The notes beneath the pieces are model-generated. The model worked only from the letters and a program-made list of their open reading frames with translations. It searched no databases and had not been told where the DNA came from. The position numbers and the translations under genes were made by a program. Below, one piece after another: positions 24,426 through 35,571 of a DNA stretch of 64,000 nucleotides (the stretch's first letter is position 1; each line of letters starts with the position of its first letter). The stretch covers positions 2,773,001-2,837,000 of the forward strand of contig OZ023192.1 of NCBI GenBank assembly GCA_963995505.1, written 5' to 3'. The DNA comes from Hypericum androsaemum. Its lineage: Eukaryota; Streptophyta; Magnoliopsida; Malpighiales; Hypericaceae.

Positions 24426-25374
24426 TTGAAAGAGTTTGGTTCTTTGAGGAATTATATTCTTTGAAGGGTGTAGAAAATGAGAAAGGGAAAGAAGAATAAT
24501 TGTCTATAGAAGATAACTAATTGTACTCTGCCTTCCCAAGTGTTCGGTCGGCAATATATTTAGATTTTATTTAGCAAAATTAGAATTTGCGAAATTGAAT
24601 GATGGTGTTCGTGCTCAACTGTGGATTAATCATTCATATTCATATTTAAGTATGTCTTCGACTTGTTAGTACAAACTTATATTTAATTTAATATTTATTA
24701 ATAGAACATCTTTGTTATAAAAATATATTCGGTATTTGCATAATGTAAAGAAAATATACGCTACTTAATTGTTACATATACTATATGCAGTTCTAGCTTT
24801 CAAGTTGACCAACTTTCCAGAAATCAAAGGCAAGTCAACCTCATCGCACCATTCTACGCACCTAGTCTCAAAGTAAGAGCTCTTCACTTGGTTCGGCTGA
24901 TAGCTCACCTAAACACGTCCTCCAATTCTCCACTTCAACACTCTCCCTTCCGTTTCCTTGCTCAATCTCCAACCCACCCCATCCCCGTACTCATTCCCTG
25001 CAAACACCACCCCTCTCGTTTTGGCGAACGGCCTATTCAACCTGTTGAACCCGACCCCGGGACGATCACCGGGGGTCGGATTCCACGTGGCGACCTTGTT
25101 TCACGACGCTAACTGCCTAGAAGACCGCTGTGTTCCCTTCCGCGTCCTGATCCCACCTCCATCTCTACAAATGCGCTGAATATGCTCGTATGTGAAAATA
25201 GTCGTTCGAATCATGGGGATACATAATATAAGTGCAACATTATTGGAAATATCTAAAACCACACTCGTAGCAATACAACCGAGGAAGAGAGAAGCCTCTC
25301 TCTCTCTCTATTCGTGTCTCGTATCCTAGTAATATTTCCACAACCACTTTTCTTCCTCATAAGATTTTTTTTAA
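24426..25374. other. 3' flank of the middle peroxidase, then unassigned GC-richer DNA
   Basis: Positions 24426 to about 24800 match the 3' flank of the peroxidase at 42550 and keep the uninterrupted site CATAATGTAAAG (24739-24750). At 24850-25180 the DNA is more GC-rich, with a strong stem CCGACCCCGG / CCGGGGGTCGG (about 25046-25078) and a 73-codon frame (24958-25179) I do not recognise. Confidence 0.5.
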
Positions 25375-25857
25375 ATGGCCGATAGCGAGAGCTTCCACTC
25401 CCACCGCCACCACCTTTCGAGTACTTTCTCCCAGTTGCTATTCTGTAACGAGGTAGACGACCACAATCCCGTCGGAGATAGCCTTCTTCTTCTTCTTGGT
25501 TACCTCGGAAACGTCGAAGGTGACTATGTTGGTGGAAAAATGGGATTGTTTGGTCCGGATAAATCCGGGGTCAGTACATGCGACGACAGTACTACTAGTG
25601 CTTCTCCTCCTGCTTCTGAAACAAATGTAAATTAAATTGTTCTTCTTTGGATTATCTTGTGATTTTAATTTTTTTTTGATGTAATTTATCTGAAATAGTT
25701 TGACCAATTAATTTGCATGTGCTGCACTTTGGTGAAGTCAAAACCAGTACAATCTTCGATCCGAGGTGGGTCTCGTTTGAGGAGGCGTGTTGAGAATCTC
25801 ACATCGGTTAAAACACGAGTAATCTTCGACCTGAGGTGGATCTCGTTTGAGGGAGCG

Positions 25858-25968
25858 TGTTGAGAATCCCACATCGATTAAAACACGAGTGGGGGGCAAG
25901 TTTATAAGTGTAAAAAATCTACCAACCCATTGCCTTAAGGTTTTGGGTTGGATATGAAGATTCTAACA
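25858..25968 (+). mobile_element. TRIM LTR with primer-binding site
   Basis: A 111-bp unit from TGTTGAGAATCCC to GATTCTAACA, followed directly by TGGTATCAGAGC (25969-25980), the initiator tRNA-Met primer site. A partial copy precedes it at 25788. It is too short for anything but a TRIM-class LTR. Confidence 0.75.
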
Positions 25969-26202
25969 TGGTATCAGAGCGGGTTGATCCCATGCTCATT
26001 GTTGAACTTGTACGACTTCCATTTCTCGCACGTTGGTGAAGTCAAAGCCTGTGCCACACTTTGGTGAAGTCAAAGCCAGTGCAATCTTCGACCCGTGGTA
26101 AGTCTTGTTTGAGGGGATTTGTTGAGAATCTTACATCGGTTAAAACACAAGTGGGGGACAATGGGTCAACAATGGGCACGGGATCAACCCGCTTTAATAC
26201 TA

Positions 26203-26313
26203 TGTTAGAATCTCCATATCCAACCCAAAACCTTAAGGCAATGGGTTGATAGATTTTGCACACTTATAAACTTGCTCCCCACTCGTGTTTTAACCGATGT
26301 GGCATTCTCAACA
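26203..26313 (-). mobile_element. Second TRIM LTR, inverted
   Basis: An inverted 111-bp copy of the unit at 25858-25968, including a decayed primer site beside it. The two face each other, so 25858-26313 can fold into a long palindrome. Confidence 0.75.
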
Positions 26314-26464
26314 CGCCCCCTCAAACAAGACCCACATCGGATCGAAGATTGCACTAGCTTTGACTTCACCAAAATGCGGCACGGGCTTTCACTTCACCAA
26401 CGTACGAGAAACGGGGGTCGTGCGAGTTCAACAATGGGTACGGGATCAACCAGCTCTGATACTA

Positions 26465-26574
26465 TGTTAAAATTTCCATATCCAATCCAAAACCTTAAGT
26501 TAATGTGTTGGTAGATTTTTCACACTTATAAACTTGTCCCCACTCATGTTTTAACCGATTTGAGATTCTCAACT
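26465..26574 (-). mobile_element. Third TRIM LTR, inverted
   Basis: Another inverted copy, more diverged, from TGTTAAAATTTCC to GATTCTCAA. A still older relative may lie at about 41690-41950. Confidence 0.65.
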
Positions 26575-27782
26575 TTGTGTGAAATATAGTAGTTTGACCC
26601 ATTAATTTGTATGAGCAGAGGGTGGTAGTAAAAAGAGGAATGCCAGATTGTGGAAAGACCAGGGTGAGAGTAGCAATTTGGGCTCCTTTGTTTCCTTCTT
26701 TTCTCTTGATTTTTTTTATAATTGGAGGGTGATTAATTAAATTTAATTGCATGCAAATTGAAATTTGTATTCTTTCTATAAAATATTGCAGGGGAGTGGG
26801 GGAGAAGCTAGGGGACAGAATCAAGCCATTTGGAAAGGTAAGGCATTAATTGTTACGTTGTTTGTTGGAAATTAGTCATTATTTTGTCAAGTCACTCTTT
26901 AATTAACTATTTTAAAAGCACTATTAATTGGGTTCATTCTCTCTTTGAAGTTTATTAATTGGGTTCATTCACGGAGTAGTTTGCTTGTGTAGTTTAGTTA
27001 ATGGAGTGATTAAATGATGTAATTGTTATGGGGAATTGTTGAAAACTGTTGACCAGCCTGATACGGCGTCGGTTTTGCATGAAGAGATGGGATACATCAG
27101 GTTCCTCCACGACCAAGTTCAGGTCTTGTGCTCTCCCTACCTCCGACACCAACCTGTAAGTCGTATTAATAATCAGATATACTGCTTTTTTAAAATCACA
27201 TTTAGATATTTAGTGAGCCGCATATGATTTTTGATTGGCGGCAAAATCTTTTTGACATTTATTTAACACTTCTGCATCCCAAAATTCCGAAATAACTCTC
27301 GCTTAAACTAAATGATGATACGTTGCCGTCTCTATTCTTATAGCGAAATTTTTCTATGGAAAATACACATCGATGCACAGAAAGTTGAAGAAAGTGGGGG
27401 AAGGAGAGGAACCAAGAAGAAACCTTACAAGCAGCGGATTGTGCTTGGTCCCGGTGGAATGTACCGTACACGTGGCGAGCAGCAACGGCGCCGACTTTAG
27501 TTACCGGGAGGGATAGTCAACGACGTTGTCTCACCGGCTGACAAATACCGCGGGTGAATCTGAATTAATCACCTTATAATAGGACTTGTATTAGGCTGAA
27601 CGTATGGTAATTAGGGTACAATACGCACTGCTTTTGGCAAGTAATAGGTATGGCGTTTTTGGGGAAGAGGAGACAGAAATTGACTTGTACCTTTTAACCA
27701 TTTTGATTACTTGTAGAACCTCTTCTCTCAAGGGAAAAAAAAGTCTGATCCTCTATAGGGTGTTTTTATATTCTCCTTTGAG

Positions 27783-28020
27783 CTTTAGTACTATGTGATA
27801 CAGTCCAAAATCATTTTAGTATTATGTGGTAAAAAATTGACCAATCGAATCATACTTATTTCAATTAACATCACTTAGGTTCATGGGCAGTTGCCCAAAC
27901 CCTTCCCGACCTGTTCAGATCCTATGTGATATTAATTAGAATAAGTATGACTCGATTGATAATTTTTTTACCACAAAATACTAAAGTAATTTTGGGCTAT
28001 GTCACATGATATTAAAATAG
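27783..28020. mobile_element. Fold-back MITE with long terminal inverted repeats
   Basis: Left arm about 27783-27878 and right arm about 27922-28020 are inverted copies (for example AGTATTATGTGGTAAAAAAT and its complement) around a short spacer. No coding capacity; superfamily not determined. Confidence 0.75.
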
Positions 28021-29195
28021 ACTTTTCCCTTTTCTTTTGCTGGTACAAGCTTTTCAGACTTCAGCCACGTTAGCCTTTTTGTATATTGTTCGGAATTGAA
28101 ACGGTTCAAGTATTTCCCGTTGACAAGTTTAGGCATTTGCTATTTGGGCCGTCAAAATTTTGGGAGGTTTTTTTTTCTATGTTACAATATCTACTGATAA
28201 TAAAGAATCGATAAATATCAGATCATATTTAATAATATCTAGTCCATGCATGAAGTTCAAAAGTGACACTTTGATAAAGGAAGATTATGTCTATTGTTGC
28301 CTCACACAAGCTTCATCGCACTTTGGTAAAATCAAATGTTCTACAAATTTTTAACAAATTTAACTTTGAAAAAACGTGTTGAAATAATAACAAGGATAGC
28401 CGTAAAAGTAGAGGCCTTGTGGCCGCGGAGGTCTGATAGCGGGTTTTGCTGAGGGCCTTGGAGGTCTGTGGGATTTTCATTTGTATCGTCAATTTTTTTT
28501 AATAAGTCCTGTCCTTTATAAAACTCAAAAAGAGAACAACGAAAAAGAGAAAGCAAGGAAACCTACTTGTATCTACAAAGAGCTATCCGGAACTCCTACA
28601 AACTAACCCGCTCCAACCCAAGAAACCCCTACCCATGAGTTTCCAAACCCCCTCAAGAGATAACTCACCCTGTATTAACGTCCGGGGTTGCAACCGAGGC
28701 CTCACTAAAAATCTAGTAAGAAAAGAGCTGTCTCGTATCTACTATTGTACAGAGTTAATCTCTCGTAAAATCTAATAGCGAACATACTCGCTATTTATCA
28801 TTGATTGGCGTTGAATTTCGTGAAATGAGATCCAAGAAATGTGCGTGTGAAGAAAATATCAGAAGACACTGATGATTACATAATGGAGACTGTCAGATAC
28901 ATAATAATCAATAGACTTTGTCTGCACCACATCAGGTCTTATTTAGAAGTCACGTATTTTTTCACATACAAGAACTGAGCCTTGCCAGCTATAGTTACAA
29001 GGGCAATTTCTATATTTTAGTGCATCTTAACATGGAGACCAGTTCCAAAATCATCTAGTGAAATGTAATAAAAAATATATCTTTCGCCCTTTGCTACTTG
29101 AGCCAGACCGCGAGAACAAAACCCGAGGATTGCACTCGCATTTCAGATGTTAGGTTCCATATCCTGAATATATATGCGAAGAAGACGAGCCTTCC
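28021..29195. other. Intergenic stretch and F-box 3' region
   Basis: No recognisable coding sequence. The last 200 bp are probably the 3' UTR of the F-box gene on the minus strand. Confidence 0.5.
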
Positions 29196-30329
29196 TTATA
29201 GTAAAGCAAGAGTCTCGTAGTGGACATCCAAATAGAAGGAATTGGGAATGCCATTTATCCCAAGATGCTTCACTTCCCCACTCTCCAAGTCACAGGAAAC
29301 CAGCTCTCCGTTGCTGGTCACAACTAGCATTTCTCCACCCTTCCTGATGCCAAGTCCCTTGGCAACTCCACCTTCCAACTCGACCCGGAACTGCTTCGCC
29401 CACGACTCGATCACGCCGTACTCCTTCATCATCCAAACGCAGCAGCTGCCATACTGTATCCACGGGCTACGAGCGTGCCGGTTGTACTGCACCAGCGAAA
29501 GCAATCGCCCGGAATCAAACACGCCAACAGAGAGATCCAGTGCAGATAGCTTGGTTAAACTATCAGGCAACTTCATCTCGCTGAACTCCTCGGTTCCCAT
29601 GTGGAAGAGCACCAGGCCCAGGTCGCGGAAATTACCATCATCCGCGTTGGTTGGATTGTATCCGATCCAATGGACAGCCCCATTGAGGAAAACCTGAAGT
29701 GAGAGCTCGGATATTATATACTTCGGAGCTGCACCGCCAACACTAATGCTCCTCCAGGCATCTGTACCCAGCTCATACACTTCAACTTTAGGAGTGATCA
29801 CTTCCTTCACGGGATACACCACTCTGACCACTTTATAGTGGTTGGCCCTCCTCGAATCGAACCCGAATCCGAGAACAAACATGTAGATCATGTCAAGGGT
29901 AATACTTGGCCTTGGCAGGATCACATGCTTCCTAACAGTCGGGTTCCACAAGATAACAGCATGCGAGTTGATCCGGTAAGTATCAGAAAGGCATAAGATT
30001 CCATTACAAGACCCTACAATCTCAAAGAACCGAGAGTAGCTCTTGCAATCAAAGGAGAATTCTTGGCAACCAATAGCATCAGCGCCAACCTCATCACCAA
30101 GGAATATTGTGTACTTCTCATTCTTGTTAGCCCAAGAATAATGCCTAAGGAGAATCTTGGAAATGACCCTTTTGTCCTCTACAACGAACTTGGATTGCGC
30201 AGAAATGAAACTTGGGCTACTTATTAGGGAGTGCCAGGATTTGGATACGCACCTGAGCTGAACCAGAAGTTGCACCGGCAATCTCTTGAGGATCTCTGTC
30301 AAGATTTCTTTATCAATTTGGCTCAACAT
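29196..30329 (-). CDS. F-box protein with F-box-associated domain (intact, single exon)
   Basis: 377 aa on the minus strand, no intron. The N-terminal F-box (residues about 4-45) includes EILKRLPVQLLVQLRCVSKS, the SKP1-binding fold. An F-box-associated (FBA/kelch-like) region spans about residues 90-330 with family landmarks SCNGILCL, LWNPTVRKH, FGFD and VWMMKEYGVIESW. Role by family: substrate receptor of an SCF ubiquitin ligase; the substrate cannot be inferred. The start is the first Met, right before the F-box, as usual for this type. A related fragment lies at 38109-38696. Confidence 0.92.
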   Translation of the reverse strand: MLSQIDKEILTEILKRLPVQLLVQLRCVSKSWHSLISSPSFISAQSKFVVEDKRVISKILLRHYSWANKNEKYTIFLGDEVGADAIGCQEFSFDCKSYSRFFEIVGSCNGILCLSDTYRINSHAVILWNPTVRKHVILPRPSITLDMIYMFVLGFGFDSRRANHYKVVRVVYPVKEVITPKVEVYELGTDAWRSISVGGAAPKYIISELSLQVFLNGAVHWIGYNPTNADDGNFRDLGLVLFHMGTEEFSEMKLPDSLTKLSALDLSVGVFDSGRLLSLVQYNRHARSPWIQYGSCCVWMMKEYGVIESWAKQFRVELEGGVAKGLGIRKGGEMLVVTSNGELVSCDLESGEVKHLGINGIPNSFYLDVHYETLALL

Positions 30330-31830
30330 TTTTTGGTTTGATCTTATAATTATTACAAGGGAGCTTGTTAGGTTTCTTGCATTTAAGTGTACTTATGTTA
30401 GATGGGTAGAGTCAATGGCAAGGTTAGGCAGAGCTTGGTGGGAGAATAAGAATATATTCGAGCATATGCTTTTGGTGGGACCCTTCCTTCTCGAGCAATT
30501 TATTTGGTTGACAGTTTGATACCATATGCTATTTTATACTCGAAACAATTTAGGAACCTCGGAAAAAATTATTGAAGTTTTTTAACATAAACTCGAATTC
30601 AAAAACTTCTGAATTATATTAAAATAATTTTTTACCGATTGATCTAAGTACTAATAGTTCTCGGAACTTTTATGTACGAGCTATTTGCTATTCTTTCAAT
30701 ATTTCCGATGACTCCCAGCAGGAGGCAAAGACAGACGTGCACGCGATCTGTTTAGTTGAAAAACTTCGTGTGATGATCTTTTTCCGACGGTGGGTCTAAC
30801 AATCGGCTAAAACGACACTTGTAGTAACTAAATTTTCTCTTAAAGTTATAATGGTCCCAAATTTTTATTTACAATGGCCAATCAAATTAAAATTTTAATA
30901 TCTTAATCTCGAACAATTTTTCCTAATGATTATACTTATCAAAAATTTTGAATCTTCGTCAGTCAATTCGTAAAAGGTGATGTTTCGGCGTGATGGCAAC
31001 TTAAAACATGGCGAGGCAAGTTTCGGGTTGGTATCTGGCCAGGGGCAATTTGGTGGTGGCCGATAAACCTAAAAAACGTAATCCTCTTAAATATTTCGCT
31101 TTTACGGCGTTGAATAAAACACAGTTACAGAATAACAGTTGAGAATTCACTCTCATTTCAACCCGGTCGGTGATAACCACATCCAAGTTCCTATCACACT
31201 GCTCAGGCCAGCTATAAAACGCTGCCGCTTCATAATTTAAAGATAAAAGCCCACTTAGTATCTCATGGTTCTAATTTGTCTAATTAGGTGATAATGTTTT
31301 ATCTAGTTAGTAATTAAGTGATATTTGTTAAGCTCAGTTAATTAAAATGTCTTATATGTCATGTCAATGTAATACTTTTACACACATAGCATATCATGTC
31401 AATAAAATTATTGAATGTTCTCGGATTTCCGAGCAAAGCACAAAAGAACTGAGTTTTTATCGTGTTCACTTTCTAGCGACACGAATGATGTGGTGCCAGA
31501 TGTCAAAATATATTAATCTAACCAGACTTAAAGTAAATATCATTTGGTTATTAAGTATAAAAAACTTTTGTCACCTAATCACATAAATAGAAACCACAAG
31601 GTAGTTGCACAATGATCATAGTGATGTGATCTCCTTGCTTATTTATATGTGCAAAATTCTCCTGGTGCGACGAAAATCAAAGTACGGGCTTAGCTGCAGT
31701 GACTAGAAAGGAATAAGGCCATATTCTTCGAATGTCACATCTTCATTTGCAAGTAAGATGAGTAGCTCATCTAGTGTTGCGATGATGGATATCAAATGTT
31801 TGATAGAGAGAATGGTCTAAGGTGCTAAGT
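30330..31830. other. Intergenic, F-box promoter side
   Basis: No convincing gene. Short reading frames here have no recognisable domain. AT-rich with no clear repeat. Confidence 0.5.
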
Positions 31831-31832
31831 TC

Positions 31833-32226
31833 AGATTTGGATATTTATCTTGAAGAAAAACTTGTGAATAATACATCATCATTTGACATTATTCAATAGT
31901 GGAAGAGGAATGCTATTAGGTTCATTATCCTTTCTCATATGGTCCGTGATGTATTATCGATGTCGATTTCTACTGTTGCTTCTAAAACTGATTTTAGCAC
32001 AGGAAGACGAGTGCTAGATGATTTTAAGAATTCTTTGGCTCCTGAAATGGTTAAAATTTTATTATGTTGTCAAGATTGGCTTCGAGAATCCTTTCTTCCT
32101 ATTAGTAAGAAAAAAAATTCAGATGATCAAGATAAAATTACATATGATAAGTTTTATTTTATCATATTTTTTTATAAATTATTATTTTTGAAGTATCTAA
32201 TATGTATTTTATATCACTTAACTTGA
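31833..32226 (+). pseudogene. hAT (RICESLEEPER-like) transposase C-terminal fragment
   Basis: The frame reads DLDIYLEEKL, then a stop at 31897-31899 just before a Trp-Lys-Arg segment, then VLSMSISTVASKTDFSTGRR and a LLCCQDWLRESF tail: the hAT dimerisation domain of the RICESLEEPER type. The N-terminal zinc finger and catalytic core are absent. An acidic tail at about 32270-32355 may be the last exon. Confidence 0.8.
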
Positions 32227-32701
32227 TGCTTGACAGAACTTGCTCATGGTGATACATTTTCGAGAATCAATGAGGAACTTTCAAGAACCAATGAGATTAT
32301 TGACGTTGGTGAAGATGACGATGGTGGCAATGATGACAGTGGAGACGAACGATGATGAAGTTGGAACCTTGCTATTTTTGTTTATGTTTATATGTTTCGT
32401 TTGGAATCGAAACTTATAGACCTGTTATTTGTGTGTAATGTTTGGAATTAGATTATTGGAACCTACAAACTTGTTAGTTGTTATTTGTTATTATGATTTC
32501 TGTTAACTGAAACTATTTAATTTTTTCAAAGTAGGCGTTTGCGGTTCCAATAGGTTCCGTTCGATTCTGAATTGGAACCATGGTTTCGATCTAGGTCAGA
32601 CCCGAAATTAGGTCTGGTCTAGTTCGGTCCCCAGTTTTCTCTCCTGTTCGGTTCTGGTTCTTTCAGTTTGGGCCTGGTTCGGCGTCAATGCTCACCCATA
32701 A
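32227..32701 (+). mobile_element. 3' end of the hAT element
   Basis: Subterminal GGTTC/GGAACC repeats (32540-32680) lead to TGCTCACCCATA at about 32689-32700, a hAT-like terminus. The matching left end was not found. Confidence 0.6.
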
Positions 32702-33103
32702 ATGGTACTTACAAAGGCATGCTCTGCCTTGGATGCGGAAGTGCAAGTCATCAGCCTCGGCTTAAATATGGTTCTACTGAACTTCAGTGATATGGAGGTG
32801 CAAATTTGCTGGGACTACAAGGTGGCAGTCGAGTTTATCAATGGTTTACCAAGGGTCTTTGATTGGCAGGTTGAGAACACTGCAATATTGGCTAGACTAT
32901 GCATTGCTCTATTGCATCGATGTAAGCTTATGTTCGTTCATAGGGAGACAAATCAGGTTGTCAATTGGCTTGGGACTCGCTCGCATGTGAACGCAGTAAC
33001 AACTAATTGGCAATATTTCCCTCCCCATAGCTATGCTCACTCTTGTACCAAAACTTTTCCTGTTGAGCAGATTAATATACTATGTGGTTGTTTTTTTAAA
33101 TAA
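32702..33103 (+). pseudogene. RNase H-like (RVT_3) fragment
   Basis: A 133-codon frame with SALDAEVQVISLGLNMVL, FINGLPRVFDWQVENT and HRETNQVVNWLG, the plant RNase H-like domain found at the end of LINE elements and in stray RVT_3 genes. The first catalytic region is missing. It begins right at the hAT end, so the ATG is incidental. Confidence 0.65.
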
Positions 33104-33353
33104 GTAAATTATATTTCTTTAATTAAACCCCAGAAGGGAATTTACACCAATTGTACCACAATATAATGCCTAAAATACTAGATAGACACCCATCATAATT
33201 CAATGAAGAACGCTATCAAAGTACATAACTCAAAAATATAACACCAAGAGACCACATAGGTCTTAAACTAGCCATAAGTAACACCAAAGCAAGGTAAATA
33301 CGTATGAAAAGTCTAAGCCGATATTTACCCCCACCCACCAAAACTTTCCAAAC

Positions 33354-33917
33354 TTACGAGGGATCATGAATTTTTGTTTGACCATTTCTTCGCCTTGCGT
33401 TCCTAATTTGAAGGAGCATAACTGGGTCGTCTACCTCACAGGTCAACCCCATTTTCACCACCACCTCTAACGTATGTTTTGCACGCACCACTTCCCTTTC
33501 TTCATCTCGCTCCTTCCTATCAACATCATGCCCTTCAATTCCCACCAATGGTGAGATTGCGACCCCCTTATGTTGAGCTCGAATCGTAACACTTCGCTTG
33601 GGAATCTTTTTTAGAGCTGCGGCCTTACTTGTGAACTTTCTTATTCGGGAGCTAGACCGGCAAAGAGTTTGTGGAGGAGATTTGTCTTTTCCGTGCTTTG
33701 AAAATGGAGCACTTGCAAGAGGGGCTGCAGTAGAGTCAGCATCCAGTAGATGCGTGGCAACTACACAAACGCCAGAGGTCAAAGGCAGCTCAATCTCCTT
33801 GGAAGAAGCAGCATAAGCAGCAACAAAAGGTTGCACAAACATGATTGCTGCAGCAGAATCGCAGGCCTGCACCTCAGGGAAAAAAACATGGTAGTTCATT
33901 CTAAAAAAAAACCACAA
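33354..33917 (-). CDS. Unrecognised frame, possible LINE-associated remnant
   Basis: 187 codons, Ala/Ser/Arg-rich, with a basic middle (SSRIRKFTSKAAALKKIPKR) and a charged C-terminus. I recognise no domain. It lies between an RNase H-like fragment and a copia element; it may be a linker region of a non-LTR element or chance. Confidence 0.25.
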   Translation of the reverse strand: MWFFFRMNYHVFFPEVQACDSAAAIMFVQPFVAAYAASSKEIELPLTSGVCVVATHLLDADSTAAPLASAPFSKHGKDKSPPQTLCRSSSRIRKFTSKAAALKKIPKRSVTIRAQHKGVAISPLVGIEGHDVDRKERDEEREVVRAKHTLEVVVKMGLTCEVDDPVMLLQIRNARRRNGQTKIHDPS

Positions 33918-33995
33918 GGTTGTGGTATGTCAAGGTCAAAAAAAAGTTTGAAACCACGAGACATTCGAGTGAACTTTAACCTAATTTAAAAATAT

Positions 33996-34150
33996 TGGAG
34001 TATATTGTAATTATCCATGTATAGCGGCTGTTAGGGTTTTTCCTAGTCGTATAGGGTTTTTGTCTTGTCTGTTAAGTCTTGTTGTCTATATATTGTAAGT
34101 CATGTAATGAGAATGCAAGCCTTTTCCCTCAATTCCTTTTGGTTTCTACA
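33996..34150 (+). repeat. Copia 5' LTR (155 bp)
   Basis: From TGGAGTATATTG to GGTTTCTACA; pairs with 37153-37307. Confidence 0.9.
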
Positions 34151-34458
34151 TGGTATCAAAGCCAAAATAAAATTCCTATCCCCATCGACAAACCCTAAAA
34201 TTCAACCCGCCGAGTTTGTGATCCCCACCAAGCAGTACGATTTCAACCAGTACGATTTCAATCTCACCAAGGAAGATCAAATTGATTACGCCTCTTTTCA
34301 ATCTCAACAAAGAAGATCAAATTGATTACGCTTCCTTGCAATTTCAATTTCACCGAGGAAGAAATAATTTTATTTTCCTTGCGATTTGAGTCGGTGGACT
34401 GAGACAAGTTCATCCTACTTCTGCTTCCGGTTCCGCTTGTCCGCTCCCTGCTCGAAAG

Positions 34459-35527
34459 ATGTCCGAGCATAGTTCATCTGGCAACGTCAATTCTGTCACT
34501 AGTAGTATGGACACGATGTCCCCGTACTACATCCATCCATCTGATAGTCCAAGTTAGATGCACGTCATGGATCGTCTTAATGATGAAAATTATGGAGAAT
34601 GGCTTAATGACATGAGCACGGTTCTCTAGGCCAAAAACAAGTTCGGGTTTGTTGACGGAACCCTCGTCAAACCAACAGCGAATTCTAGTGACTTACCCAA
34701 CTGGATCCGCGCTGATGCAATGGTCAGAGGTTGGTTGAAGAGCTCTATGGAGAAGGATGTGAGAAGTAGCATCCGATACGCACGTACATCCCGCAATATT
34801 TGGGTTGATGTGGCCGAAAGGTTTGGAAAAGGCAGTGCTCCACGTGCCTATAAGCTTAGGCGTACCATCGTGAGTTTGCGTCAAGACAAACTTTCGGTCT
34901 CATCCTACTACACCAAGCTGAAAAGCCTGTGGGATGAGGTACATGAGATCACACCTTTACCTATCTGTGTTTGTGATGGTTGTACTTGTGATGTGAGCAA
35001 GCAGGTTATTGCCATTCGAGAGAAGGAGCATTTATACGACTTCCTAATGGGCCTTGATGACTCGTTTGCAATAATCAAGACCCAAATCCTCAGCTCTCAG
35101 CCTCTTCCTACCATCGGTGTTGCATACCACTTAGTTGTCGAGGACGAGCAGCAACGGAACATATCTGCTACCCGTTGACCTATCCTCGACTCGGCCGCTT
35201 TTCAAAGTCGTTCACAAGAGGCGTTTCAAGGGAGCGATGGAAGGAACTCCAGAACCAGGCCGACATGCTCATATTGCGGCAAGATTGGCCATCTTGAATC
35301 CACCTGTTATGAAATCGTTGGGTTCCCTCCCAGCTGGAGGAAGAATTCAGCGACCACATCATCTCGACCACAATCTGGAGGCACAAATAATAGGTCCAAC
35401 AGGCCGCAGGATGTGAATAATCCTCGACCTCGAGCTGCCCAAGTCAGCCATGATGAAGGCAGCTCTTCTGGATTGACGCAAGAACAGATTAATACTTTAC
35501 TTCGTCAGCTTGCAGGTAAACCCGATT
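34459..35527 (+). pseudogene. Copia Gag, broken
   Basis: Starts MSEHSSSGNV with two early stops (about 34555 and 34628). The Gag core follows in 34720-35178, then a frame change. The zinc knuckle CSYCGKIGHLESTC (CX2CX4HX4C) sits at about 35265-35310 in another frame. Family role: nucleocapsid formation and RNA packaging. Confidence 0.85.
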
Positions 35528-35571
35528 AAGGAGGTATCCCTGCGTCTTCGACGACTGATCCAAGCGCGAAC

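Larger units (their letters stand above)
25375..27516 (+). pseudogene. bHLH transcription factor, degenerate
   Basis: Exon-like pieces appear in gene order: 25375-25626 (MADSESFHSHRHH, Ser-rich), 26621-26663 (GGSKKRNARLWKDQ), 26792-26837 (VGEKLGDRIKPFGK), 27057-27155 (PDTASVLHEEMGYIRFLHDQ) and about 27372-27516 ([20 protein letters not shown]). They match the bHLH group that ends in LCLVPV...NGAD, relatives of bHLH110/112/123. Helix 1 is deleted: DRI joins directly to PFGK, losing about eight residues. The frames of pieces 2-3 and 4-5 do not join cleanly. TRIM repeats fill the first intron. Most likely a pseudogene; a rare non-DNA-binding form cannot be excluded. Confidence 0.7.

Noticed and set aside
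29242..29697. 151-codon plus-strand frame
   Set aside because: Antisense shadow of the F-box gene.
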